In this document: positions 17,576 to 25,647 of the stretch, piece after piece | Layout of the letters: every line of letters begins with the position of its first letter | How positions within the stretch are numbered: the first letter of the stretch is position 1 | From: Paracoccaceae bacterium | GTDB taxonomy: Bacteria > Pseudomonadota > Alphaproteobacteria > Rhodobacterales > Rhodobacteraceae | NCBI GenBank assembly: GCA_021741245.1 | Contig: JAIOYF010000003.1 | Location: 186,001 to 250,000 of the forward strand | Length of the DNA stretch: 64,000 bases | Direction of reading: 5' to 3' | Translations under genes and position numbers: made by a program | Notes under the pieces: model-generated | What the model was told of the DNA's origin: nothing | Database searches by the model: none | What the model saw: the letters and a program-made list of their open reading frames with translations, nothing else

Positions 17576-18513
17576 GGGCGCTCTTTGCAAAGCCGTGGAT
17601 ATGGTCCTTTGTCGCGGCACTTTCGGTGTGGCTGGCGACGATCGCAGTGACAAAAGGGGCCTCGACGGTGGGCCTGTCGCAAGCGGCGCTCACCTTTGCC
17701 GCCTTCTCGGTGCTGGTTGGCATCGGCCAGATGTTCGTGATCACCCTTGGCCCCGGTAACATTGACCTTTCCGTGCCTGCCACCATGACCTTGGCCGGGA
17801 CCGTGACGCTGAAATTCATGGATGGGCAAAACGGTCTGATCGTGCAGGGTCTGGCAATCGCCATAGCCGTTGGGGCTGGAGTCGGGGTACTGAACTATGC
17901 GCTGATCAAGGCGCTGCGCATCCCGCCGATCATCGCCACCCTGTCGATGAGCTTTATCGTGCAATCCGCCGCGATCTGGACCAACCGGGGCCTGCGGATC
18001 AAGCCGCCGCAAGCGCTTGCGGATTTCACCACCCAGACCAGCCTCGGCATTCCCAACATCGCCCTGATTGCGCTGCTGATTTCCATTGTGGCTTGGGTTT
18101 TGCTGCACCGCACCCCCTATGGTCGGTGGATCGCCGCCATTGGCCAAAGCTTGCCTGCCGCACGCATGGCGGGCATCGCGGTCGATGGCTGCCGCTTTGT
18201 GACCTATCTGCTTTGCGCCATACTCGCTGCCGTCTGCGGCTATCTGCTTGCCTGTTTTTCGGGCGGGGCGGCGCTGAACATGGGGGCCGAGTATCTGCTG
18301 ATGTCGATTGCCGTTGTGGTGATCGGCGGCACCGCCGTCGCCGGGGGCGACAGCAACGTGCCGGGCATTTGGGGGGCCTCGTTGTTTATGTTTTTGGTCG
18401 TGTCGATGCTGAATACCTATGGCCTTGGGGCTGGGGTGCGGCTGATCATGACCGGAGTTATCATCATCACCGTGATCTTGCTGGCCAGTGGCCGCAAAGC
18501 CGGCGCACGCTAG
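17572..18513 (+). CDS. Sugar ABC transporter permease (RbsC-like), second copy
   Basis: Second permease of the sugar importer, also 313 residues, starting at the ATG that overlaps the previous stop. It shares the family marks 'GIGQMFVITLGPGNIDLSVP' and 'MSIAVVVIGGTAVAGGDSNV'. Equal length and similar layout point to an old duplication with the preceding gene. The SMP-30 lactonase gene follows after 14 bases and closes the operon. Confidence 0.88.
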   Translation: MRALFAKPWIWSFVAALSVWLATIAVTKGASTVGLSQAALTFAAFSVLVGIGQMFVITLGPGNIDLSVPATMTLAGTVTLKFMDGQNGLIVQGLAIAIAVGAGVGVLNYALIKALRIPPIIATLSMSFIVQSAAIWTNRGLRIKPPQALADFTTQTSLGIPNIALIALLISIVAWVLLHRTPYGRWIAAIGQSLPAARMAGIAVDGCRFVTYLLCAILAAVCGYLLACFSGGAALNMGAEYLLMSIAVVVIGGTAVAGGDSNVPGIWGASLFMFLVVSMLNTYGLGAGVRLIMTGVIIITVILLASGRKAGAR

Positions 18514-18527
18514 AACAAGGTATTGCC

Positions 18528-19448
18528 ATGACTGCCCCGCTGTATCAGATCGACGACCCGGCCTTTTCGCAATTCATCGTGGGGTCTGCGGCGCTGGATA
18601 TGCTTTATACCGGGTGCCGTTGGGCCGAGGGGCCGGTGTGGTTTGATGACATGCAATGCCTGCTGTGGAGCGATATTCCCAACCAGCGCATCTTGCGCTG
18701 GGCGGCCGATGCCGCGTCGGGCGGCAGCGTGACCACTTTTCGCCAACCTTCCAATTTCTCAAACGGGCAGACACGGGACCGGCAGGGCCGCCTTGTGACT
18801 TGCGAGCATGGGAACCGCCGCGTGATCCGCACCGAGGCCAATGGCGGCCTGACGGTGCTGGCCGACAGCTTTCAGGGCAAGCTCCTGAATTCGCCCAATG
18901 ATGTCGTGGTGCACTCGGATGGCAGCATCTGGTTCACCGATCCGACCTATGGCATCTTGTCTGACTACGAAGGCTATCGCGCCGCGCCCGATCAGCCTGT
19001 GCATGGTGTTTACCGGGTTGATGGCACCAGCGGCGATATCAGCCTTGTGGTGGATGATTTTTGCCAACCCAACGGGCTGGCGTTTTCGCCTGATGAGCGC
19101 GTTTTGTATATTGCAGACTCCGGTGCCAGCCATGATGGCAGCAAGCCCCGCCACATCCGCGCCTTTGATGTGGACGGCGGCAAGCTGATCCGCGACCGGG
19201 AATTTGCCGTGATCGATGCCGGTATCCCCGATGGGATACGCACCGATCTTGCAGGCAATCTATGGTCGTCAGCCGCCGACGGCGTGCATTGCTTTGCCCC
19301 CGATGGCCACCGTTTGGGCAAAATTCTGGTGCCCGAGGTCGTGGCCAACCTGACCTTCGGCGGGCCGCGCCGCAACCGGCTGTTTATCACCGCCACGACA
19401 TCGCTCTATGCGATCTATGTGACCACCACCGGCGCACAGCAACCTTAG
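18528..19448 (+). CDS. SMP-30/gluconolactonase-family lactonase
   Basis: Cytosolic six-bladed beta-propeller lactonase of 306 residues, expected to open sugar lactones made by an aldose dehydrogenase. Metal-site elements typical of the family are 'RWAEGPVWFDD' (Glu), 'LNSPNDVVVHSDGSIWFTDP' (Asn) and 'CQPNGLAFSPDE' (Asn), with a later Asp in 'IPDGIRTDLAGNLW'. Residues before the ATG at 18528 belong to the overlapping permease frame. It is in one operon with the sugar transporter. No dehydrogenase is encoded beside it, so the rest of the pathway lies elsewhere. Confidence 0.88.
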   Translation: MTAPLYQIDDPAFSQFIVGSAALDMLYTGCRWAEGPVWFDDMQCLLWSDIPNQRILRWAADAASGGSVTTFRQPSNFSNGQTRDRQGRLVTCEHGNRRVIRTEANGGLTVLADSFQGKLLNSPNDVVVHSDGSIWFTDPTYGILSDYEGYRAAPDQPVHGVYRVDGTSGDISLVVDDFCQPNGLAFSPDERVLYIADSGASHDGSKPRHIRAFDVDGGKLIRDREFAVIDAGIPDGIRTDLAGNLWSSAADGVHCFAPDGHRLGKILVPEVVANLTFGGPRRNRLFITATTSLYAIYVTTTGAQQP

Positions 19449-19863
19449 GCAAGATCAAAGTGCGCGGGGAACATGCGAAAACCCTGCGCCAAACACTTTG
19501 CTGTTTGGATGCTGATTGCCCCCTTGGGCGGTTCAGAATTCGGCTGACAGCGCGGTTAACCGAATCATCACCACTCACTCCCACGGCTGGCTTTTCACGG
19601 GTGCCTGATTGCAGACAGGTAAATCAAAGCCAGAGGAGGGCCGCACCCACTGTTTTACAAGCCCACAGTCAATCAGACAGAAGGCGAGGCAAAACAGCGG
19701 CCTGCGCCACAAGCGATGTCAGCATCATGCCAAAGCGAGTGGTCCCAAGGTGGAAATCAGGCAAAATGCTTGATTGCAGAGCAAAACTGCGCAACTTTTT
19801 GACGACGTACGTTCTGCTTTTGAGATGTCTATGAGTCATCATTCAACTAAAAGGAGAATTAAC
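19449..19863. other. Gap before the VPLPA-CTERM gene
   Basis: About 415 AT-richer bases with no convincing gene. An inverted repeat (CCAAACA / TGTTTGG, 19489-19508) could end the sugar operon, but no T run follows. The 3' part presumably holds the promoter of the VPLPA-CTERM gene. I cannot name -35 and -10 boxes with confidence. Confidence 0.5.
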
Positions 19864-20439
19864 ATGATCAAAGTATTCGCTGCTTCAGCCTTTCTGGCCC
19901 TTGGTTTTGGGACGGCAAGCCACGGAGCAACCTTGGACTTCAACGAGCCTGGCGTAACGGGCATTGTTGGCTCAACAGTCATAAACCTCAGCAATGCCGT
20001 GCTGACCTCAGACGGTGCCGACTTCTTTATCGGATTTGGTTTTGGCGAAACGAATGGCAATGGGATTGCCTGCGGTGCAGCCGCCGATGGCTCTTGTGAA
20101 GCCGATTGGGCCATTGATTTTTCAACCGCTGCCACAAACTTGATGTTCTCGAGTTTTGCGACAGCGTCAGGCGACTTTGTGCAAGTTATGGCCTATCTGA
20201 GCGGAGGCTTGCTTGGTTCGGTGGACGTTACGACGGATACTCTGATCGATTTCTCAGGGTTCGGCGCAATTGACCGACTGGTCTTTGATGACAGCAGCAC
20301 TGCTGCCGGAATCGGCTTTGGCGACTTCAGTTTTGATGTGGCGACGGCAACTGTGCCTCTGCCCGCCACACTGCCACTTGTTTTGTTCGGCTTGGGGGCG
20401 CTTGCTGTGGCGCGCCGTCGTTCTGCCCGCGCAAGCTAA
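19864..20439 (+). CDS. VPLPA-CTERM sorting-domain surface protein
   Basis: A 191-residue exported protein. The signal peptide spans about 1-22 ('FGTASHGATLDF'). The body is Gly/Asp/Phe-rich and probably beta-sheet. The C-terminus is tripartite: 'VPLPATLPLVLFGLGALAVA' then 'RRR'. That layout is the VPLPA-CTERM signal known from Rhodobacterales, recognised by a dedicated exosortase that must be encoded elsewhere. AAAGGAG precedes the ATG at 19864. The lower GC of the gene and its flanks differs from neighbouring operons. The function at the surface is unknown. Confidence 0.85.
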   Translation: MIKVFAASAFLALGFGTASHGATLDFNEPGVTGIVGSTVINLSNAVLTSDGADFFIGFGFGETNGNGIACGAAADGSCEADWAIDFSTAATNLMFSSFATASGDFVQVMAYLSGGLLGSVDVTTDTLIDFSGFGAIDRLVFDDSSTAAGIGFGDFSFDVATATVPLPATLPLVLFGLGALAVARRRSARAS

Positions 20440-20854
20440 TCGATATCGCGCGATCCAACCTGCTCTGCATTGACCCAAGGGCCAAGGTGGTCAGCCAACG
20501 CCACGCTTTCTGGCGGGCGCGTTTGGCTTGCCGCCGCCTTTGCGCAGCGCACAGGCCAAAACGGCGCCCTTGTGGACCGACTTGGGCTAGATAGACGGTC
20601 TGATCGCGTCACCGATGCCATTCAGGAATGTTCCTGCCACTTGCATATTCTCCGACCTTGCCCCTCAGCGTTTTAGACCGGTTGGGCCCCTTGGCTGATC
20701 GTCTTGATAACTCTACCAAGGTGGGAGCTTTGCGCCGTAATAATTGTGTTTCGATTGCATAGAATATCCCTCTGGTTGACTCAAGGTCACTTTTGTGAGA
20801 TGAGTCTTGTAAGGAATTTAGGCTGCCACGTTACTTTCATTTGGAGGGACCGAT
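20440..20854. other. Gap upstream of the RiPP precursor gene
   Basis: About 415 bases. The left half is GC-rich with short unassignable frames. The right half (from about 20700) is AT-rich and should hold the precursor promoter; a TTGACT and TAGAAT-like boxes occur but are not well spaced. TTTGGAGGGACC directly precedes the ATG at 20855 and is a strong ribosome-binding site. Confidence 0.5.
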
Positions 20855-21301
20855 ATGGCCGAAAGGACCGAGGGCGAAAAATCACTTGAAATGCGAGTTG
20901 CAGAACTGGAGGACAAACTCCGGGGAATGCAAGTTTCCGAAGACGAGATGAGAGCCTACCAAAAAGTCTCGATGATGCTTTCGGGCGGCCAGATGGGTGG
21001 TGCCGAGGCAGGTCTGACCGAGGCGAACACGGCCGCAGGCGCGACACCGGCAGCCGCCTGCGTGATCAACCAATGCACGATCAGGGCCTGCACCGTGGTG
21101 CAGCAATGCACGATCCGGGCCTGCACCGTTGTGCAGCAGTGCACAATCCGCGCCTGCACGGTGGTTCAGCAATGTATCGTCCAGCAATGCACGATCCGCG
21201 CGTGTACGATCGTTCAAGATTGCATCAACGAATGCGGCGGCGGTTGTGCTCCCGGCGGTGGCGGGTTCTCGGGTGGTGGATTTGGCTCGCTCGGCGGCTG
21301 A
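20855..21301 (+). CDS. Repeat-containing RiPP precursor peptide (putative multi-azole core)
   Basis: A 148-residue peptide. Residues 1-68 hold no cysteine and form a charged, partly coiled-coil leader ('MRVAELEDKLRGMQVSEDEM'). Residues 69-131 hold all 13 cysteines, mostly in near-perfect 11-residue units CTIRACTVVQQ (residues 73-120), with one short unit QQCIV. The tail is Gly-rich. Eight Cys-Thr pairs occur, a layout suited to side-by-side thiazole and methyloxazole rings. The next four genes encode the matching radical-SAM, E1-like, YcaO and SagB enzymes, so I call it their substrate. This is inference from composition and context; I know no named family with this repeat. Confidence 0.8.
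   Translation: MAERTEGEKSLEMRVAELEDKLRGMQVSEDEMRAYQKVSMMLSGGQMGGAEAGLTEANTAAGATPAAACVINQCTIRACTVVQQCTIRACTVVQQCTIRACTVVQQCIVQQCTIRACTIVQDCINECGGGCAPGGGGFSGGGFGSLGG
21071..21214 (+). repeat. 33-base tandem repeats encoding the RiPP core
   Basis: Units at 21071-21100 (30 bases, one Gln codon short), 21101-21133, 21134-21166 and 21182-21214, with a 15-base partial unit at 21167-21181. The peptide is nearly identical between units while codons vary: Arg is AGG, CGG, CGC and CGC, and Cys is TGC or TGT. This suggests selection on the peptide rather than very recent duplication. Confidence 0.85.
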
Positions 21302-21377
21302 CACCGGTAAGACGGCCCTGTGACGACGTGTCATTTCGGCTGATCACATCGCATCACTGTCGGTTGCGGAGGGGTAC

Positions 21378-23243
21378 ATGCACGTTGTCTTCCCGGTGGT
21401 TCCGTTTGCCGATGTGGGTCGGCCAGCGATGGGTGTGGGATTGCTGATCGCCGAAGCGCGAGAGGCGGGGCATTCGGCGCAGGCGATTTATTTCAACATT
21501 GATTTGGCGGCCTCGGCTGGGCTGGAGCCTTATCAGCGCATAGCTTCGAACTTTCCGCCCAATCTGATGATCGGCGAATGGGTCTTTGCCCAAGAGGTCT
21601 TTGGCGACGACGTCTCCCCCCCCGAGGATTACTTCGCCGACATCCTGCTGCCCTATACTGGCGAAGATACGGCGCTGTTCTCGTCGTTGCTGCACATCCG
21701 CCAGATGGTGCCCACATGGTTGGATGCCTGCGTGGCCGAGATCATGGAGCAAAGTCCCGACATCGTCGGCTTCAGCACCGTATTTCACCAGACCTGCGCC
21801 TGTCTGGCGCTTGCGCGGCGGCTGAAGGCATTGCCCAACCCGCCCATCGTGCTGTTTGGCGGTGCGAACTGCGAAGGCGAGATGGGGTTGCAGATGATCC
21901 GCAGCTTTCCATGGATCGACTATGTCTGCTCGGGTGAGGCGGATGCCAGCTTTCCACGCTTGCTGGACCGGCTTGCGGGTGTGGCCCCTGACGGGCCCAT
22001 TCCCGGGGTGCTGGAACGGGGTGCGGCAGCAGAACCCGCGCGGTCGCAGGCCATTCAGGCGATGGATCGCCTGCCATTCCCCGATTTCGATGACTATTTT
22101 GCCCGCCTTGCCGCGTCGCCACTGGCGGGCGCGTTCGAGGGGCATTTGGTGTTTGAAACCTCGCGCGGGTGCTGGTGGGGGGCCAAACATCATTGCACGT
22201 TCTGCGGCCTGAACGGCGATACGATGGCCTTCCGGTCGAAATCGCCCGAACGCGCGTTTGACGAGATTGTCTGGTTGGCAGAGCGCCACAAGGTCACGCA
22301 TATCGGGTGCGTCGACAACATTCTTGACATGAAATACGTCAACACGCTGTTTCCACGGCTTGCTGCCGCGGGGATCAAGCTTGATCTATTCTATGAGGTG
22401 AAGGCCAACCTGCGGCTGGACCAGTTGCGCGCGATGCGGGCGGGCGGCGTTACGCAGATTCAGCCCGGCATCGAAAGCTTTTCCGACACTGTCCTGAAAC
22501 TGATGGAAAAAGGCTGCACGGGGTTTCAGAATATCCAGTTGATGCGCTGGTGCATGGAACTGGGCATCGAGGTGTCTTGGAACGTGCTGGCAGGCTTTCC
22601 GGGCGAAGATCCGCAAGAGTATACCCGGATGGCCGAGTTGATGACGCGGCTGACCCATCTTGATCCGCCCTGTTCGTGTGGCATGTTGCGGCTTGACCGC
22701 TTCAGCCCGTTCCACTCGCGTGCCGAGGCATTGGGCATCAAGCGGATGCGCCCGGCGCGGGCGTATTTCTACGTCTATCCACTGGGCCGGCGCGAATTGG
22801 CGCGGCTGGCGTATTTCTTTGATCATGACTACGACGACGGGCGCAATCCGAACGATTATGTGCTGCCCGTGCAGGCTGAAGTGGGCAAATGGAAAGCCGC
22901 GCGCTTTTCAGCTGATGGCAAGGGGCCAGTGCTGGATGCGGCGTTCGACGACCATGGCGGCGTGACCATCCACGACAGCCGATCAGGCGAACCCTTGGTA
23001 CTGCGCCTCGACGGGCTTGGGGCATGGGTCTATGCGCTGTGCGATTCCACTGCGACCGTGGCGGGGTTGGCCCATGCCACTGGCGCCGCGGAACCGCAGA
23101 TTGAGGCTGTTTTGAACCGGCTTGATGACCAGCGCCTTATTGCCCGACAGGGGGACCGGGCGGTCGCGCTGGCCGTGTTCCGTGTGCGCCCAAACCTCAA
23201 CTTGCAGGAAAGTCATGCCATTTCAGAACCCGCATTTACCTGA
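21378..23243 (+). CDS. RiPP-maturation B12-dependent radical SAM C-methyltransferase
   Basis: A 621-residue enzyme of the 'RiPP maturation radical SAM protein 1' type. The N-terminal part (about 1-230) is a cobalamin-binding-like domain ('VVFPVVPFADVGRPAMGVGL'). The radical SAM core has the family's unusual cluster motif CX7CX2C (Cys265, Cys273, Cys276 in 'SRGCWWGAKHHCTFCGLNG'). The C-terminal 90 residues are a small winged-helix-like tail ('VEAVLNRL'-type). Family members methylate unactivated carbons of precursor peptides. GGAGGGG precedes the ATG at 21378, 76 bases after the precursor stop. The gene overlaps the next by 29 bases. Confidence 0.88.
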   Translation: MHVVFPVVPFADVGRPAMGVGLLIAEAREAGHSAQAIYFNIDLAASAGLEPYQRIASNFPPNLMIGEWVFAQEVFGDDVSPPEDYFADILLPYTGEDTALFSSLLHIRQMVPTWLDACVAEIMEQSPDIVGFSTVFHQTCACLALARRLKALPNPPIVLFGGANCEGEMGLQMIRSFPWIDYVCSGEADASFPRLLDRLAGVAPDGPIPGVLERGAAAEPARSQAIQAMDRLPFPDFDDYFARLAASPLAGAFEGHLVFETSRGCWWGAKHHCTFCGLNGDTMAFRSKSPERAFDEIVWLAERHKVTHIGCVDNILDMKYVNTLFPRLAAAGIKLDLFYEVKANLRLDQLRAMRAGGVTQIQPGIESFSDTVLKLMEKGCTGFQNIQLMRWCMELGIEVSWNVLAGFPGEDPQEYTRMAELMTRLTHLDPPCSCGMLRLDRFSPFHSRAEALGIKRMRPARAYFYVYPLGRRELARLAYFFDHDYDDGRNPNDYVLPVQAEVGKWKAARFSADGKGPVLDAAFDDHGGVTIHDSRSGEPLVLRLDGLGAWVYALCDSTATVAGLAHATGAAEPQIEAVLNRLDDQRLIARQGDRAVALAVFRVRPNLNLQESHAISEPAFT

Positions 23244-24336
23244 TTGCTTTCTGACTTGGACAGAGCCACCGGACGCCAGCGGCGACGAAGTGTTCCGCAT
23301 TGTTTCATGGCGCAGGTCACTCACGCTCAAAGGGCATTCGTTCCGCGAGTTCAGCCGGTCTGTCATTCCCTTGCTGAATGGCTCCAATTCCATGGACATG
23401 ATCTGCGAGTCCGTCTCGGATCTGTTTGACCGGCCGGATCTTGAGGCGGCGCTCGATATGCTGGGTGCGCAGGGGCTGGTTGTCGAAGCCGTCAATGCCG
23501 AGGGTGACCAGCCGCAACGACTGCATGCCCAGCTTGCGTGGCTGGGCGAGGCCGCGCCCGAGGGCCGTGTGGCGCAGCGATGGTTGACGGGGGCCAGTGT
23601 GACCGTGTTTGGCGCGGGCGGGCCGGGGGCCAGTGCCGCACGCATTCTGGCGGCCTCGGGGATCGGGCGGCTTACGCTGGTTGATCCGGCGCAGGTGGGG
23701 CCAACCGATCCCTATTTCTCGCCGCTGTTCCGTGCAGCTGATCAGGGCAAGAGCCGCGCCGAAGTGCTTGCTGCGGTGCTTGGCGACATTGCGCCGGAGG
23801 TAAAGATCACCGCCCATGCCAAGCGTCCCGAAACCCAAGGCGACGTGGCAGCCCTGATCGAGAACGCCGATTTCGTGCTCTGCCTTCTTGACAGCGGTGA
23901 ACTTAATCTGGCGCTCAAGCTGAACCGGGCCTGTCGCGCGCAGGGGGTGCGCTGGCTGGCCGGGGCGATGGAGGGGACTGAACTGGTGATCGGCCCGGGC
24001 TTTTCCGGGGCGGCGGATGCGCCGTGCTATATGTGTTGGCGGATGCGCGAAGTGGCCTGTGCCACCAACCCCGAGGCGCGGTTCGCGCTGGAAAGGCGGC
24101 TGGACAAGCTGCGTCAGGATCTGTCGGGGCGGCGCGAAAATCTGGCGGGTGGCGCGGATATTGTGGGTGCGATGCTGGCCTGCGAAGTGATCAGCGTGTT
24201 GTCCGGGGCTGGTGAGCCTGCCCTTGACGGGCGGTTTCTGGTGGTCGAGGTTCCGGGCCTGCGGCAAGAAAAGCATACCATTTTGCGCAAGCCCGGCTGC
24301 CCGGTGTGTGGCGGCCCGCCCGAGGCTCAGGCATGA
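23215..24336 (+). CDS. TOMM-type E1-like (ocin-ThiF-like) leader-binding protein
   Basis: A 373-residue partner of the YcaO enzyme. Residues about 20-92 resemble the RiPP recognition element that binds the leader peptide. From about 125 there is a ThiF/E1-like Rossmann domain with 'VFGAGGPGASAARILAASG'. Two CxxC pairs ('CYMC', 'CPVC') probably bind structural zinc. In azole RiPP systems this protein delivers the precursor to the cyclodehydratase. I chose the ATG at 23215, behind AGGAAAG; it lies 31 codons inside the longest frame and leaves a 29-base overlap with the methyltransferase. Its stop overlaps the YcaO start (ATGA). Confidence 0.85.
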   Translation: MPFQNPHLPDCFLTWTEPPDASGDEVFRIVSWRRSLTLKGHSFREFSRSVIPLLNGSNSMDMICESVSDLFDRPDLEAALDMLGAQGLVVEAVNAEGDQPQRLHAQLAWLGEAAPEGRVAQRWLTGASVTVFGAGGPGASAARILAASGIGRLTLVDPAQVGPTDPYFSPLFRAADQGKSRAEVLAAVLGDIAPEVKITAHAKRPETQGDVAALIENADFVLCLLDSGELNLALKLNRACRAQGVRWLAGAMEGTELVIGPGFSGAADAPCYMCWRMREVACATNPEARFALERRLDKLRQDLSGRRENLAGGADIVGAMLACEVISVLSGAGEPALDGRFLVVEVPGLRQEKHTILRKPGCPVCGGPPEAQA

Positions 24337-25643
24337 CCGCAGACACCGCCGACGCCAACCGGCTGATCTCCGCCTTGGTCAGCCGCCGCAGCGGGTTGAT
24401 CCGCGAAATTTCGCCACAGGGGCGCGGGCCCGAAGAACCTTGCCCGCCGCATCTTTGGACAGCAACACTGGCGCATTATGATTTCCAGAACGCGCCCCGA
24501 ACCCAGCGACTGAATGCCGGGAAGGGCCGCACCGAAGCAGAGGCCAAGCTTTCGGCGCTTGGCGAAGCGATCGAGCGCTACTCCGCCTATCACTGGGACC
24601 CGGCCCGCGTTCGGGTCGGCCTTGCCCGCCCGGGGGCCATCACCCCGGCTGATTGCGTGCTGCATTCAGCGGCGCAATATGCGGCGGGGCTGACTTATCC
24701 CCCGTGGTCGCCCGAGGTTGAAACCTCATGGATCACGGGTGTTGATCTTGCTAGCGGTGCCCCGGTCGAGGTGCCCGCCGCACTGATCTATCTGGTCAGC
24801 CCCACGCCCCGACGCGAAGACCATGTGACCGCCATCACGTCCAACGGCCTTGCGGCGGGCGCTGATCTGACCCGTGCCATCATCGGTGGGCTGCAAGAAC
24901 TGATCGAGCGTGACGCGCTGATGATCACATGGGCAAACCGGCTGCCCGCAACGCTGATCCGCACGCCTGACCGCGACTGCATGGCGGCGGCGATCATCCG
25001 CCAATACGCGCGCTACGGCGTCAAGGTGCGTCTGGTGCTGCTGGCCACCGATCAAGCGGCCAGCGTGGTCATGGCAATCGCCGACAACCCTGATCCGCGC
25101 GATGCCGCCCGCCTGATCGGCATGGGGTGCGATCTTGACCCGGTTGTGGCTGTCGATAAGGCGGTGTTCGAGCTGTGTCAGGCCCGTCCCAGCATGGCCG
25201 CACGGATGCAGGCAGCCAACCCCGCCGAGCGGCTGAAGCGGTATGAGGATGTGCGCGATCTGGATGACCATCCGCTGTTTCACGCCATCCCCGCGCATGG
25301 GGCCGAGTTCGATTTCCTGTTCGCCTCTGGTCAAGTGGTGGCGTTGGAGGATCTTGCCCCGCAGCAGCCGCGCACACCCGACGAAACCCTTGCGCAGATC
25401 GTGGGCGGCCTGACCCGCACCGGTTTACGTGCGGCCTATGTCGATATCACCGCCCCCGATATCGCGCCACTGGGCCCGCGCGCCGTGCGGTGCATTGCGC
25501 CGGGCCTGCAACCGATCCATTTTGGCTATGGTGAGGGGCGCTATGGCGGCCGGCGGCTGTTCGAGGCGCCCGTTGACTGGGGCCTGCGAACTGCGCCGCT
25601 GGACGAAGCCGCCCTGAACCCTGCCCCCCATCCGCTGGCGTGA
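24333..25643 (+). CDS. YcaO cyclodehydratase (azoline-forming)
   Basis: ATP-dependent YcaO enzyme of 436 residues that activates backbone amides so that Cys and Ser/Thr side chains cyclise to thiazolines and oxazolines. ATP/Mg-binding marks are 'SALGEAIERYSA' (Glu78, Glu81, Arg82) and 'LQELIERDALM' (about 187-197). The chain ends in 'NPAPHPLA', so residues 430-434 (PAPHP) form the C-terminal PxPxP motif typical of azoline-forming YcaOs and absent from many others. This supports heterocyclisation as the chemistry. It is translationally coupled to the E1-like gene. Confidence 0.92.
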   Translation: MTADTADANRLISALVSRRSGLIREISPQGRGPEEPCPPHLWTATLAHYDFQNAPRTQRLNAGKGRTEAEAKLSALGEAIERYSAYHWDPARVRVGLARPGAITPADCVLHSAAQYAAGLTYPPWSPEVETSWITGVDLASGAPVEVPAALIYLVSPTPRREDHVTAITSNGLAAGADLTRAIIGGLQELIERDALMITWANRLPATLIRTPDRDCMAAAIIRQYARYGVKVRLVLLATDQAASVVMAIADNPDPRDAARLIGMGCDLDPVVAVDKAVFELCQARPSMAARMQAANPAERLKRYEDVRDLDDHPLFHAIPAHGAEFDFLFASGQVVALEDLAPQQPRTPDETLAQIVGGLTRTGLRAAYVDITAPDIAPLGPRAVRCIAPGLQPIHFGYGEGRYGGRRLFEAPVDWGLRTAPLDEAALNPAPHPLA

Positions 25644-25647
25644 TCCG

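Noticed and set aside
19805-19812. ACGTACGT palindrome as a regulator site
   Set aside because: Only eight bases, a single copy and no partner; likely chance.
20440-20700. Transposase or gene remnant upstream of the RiPP precursor
   Set aside because: Short frames on both strands show no transposase or other family motif.
21071-21214. CRISPR-like 33-base repeats
   Set aside because: Units are contiguous without spacers, stay in frame and vary mainly at synonymous positions. They encode the RiPP core.
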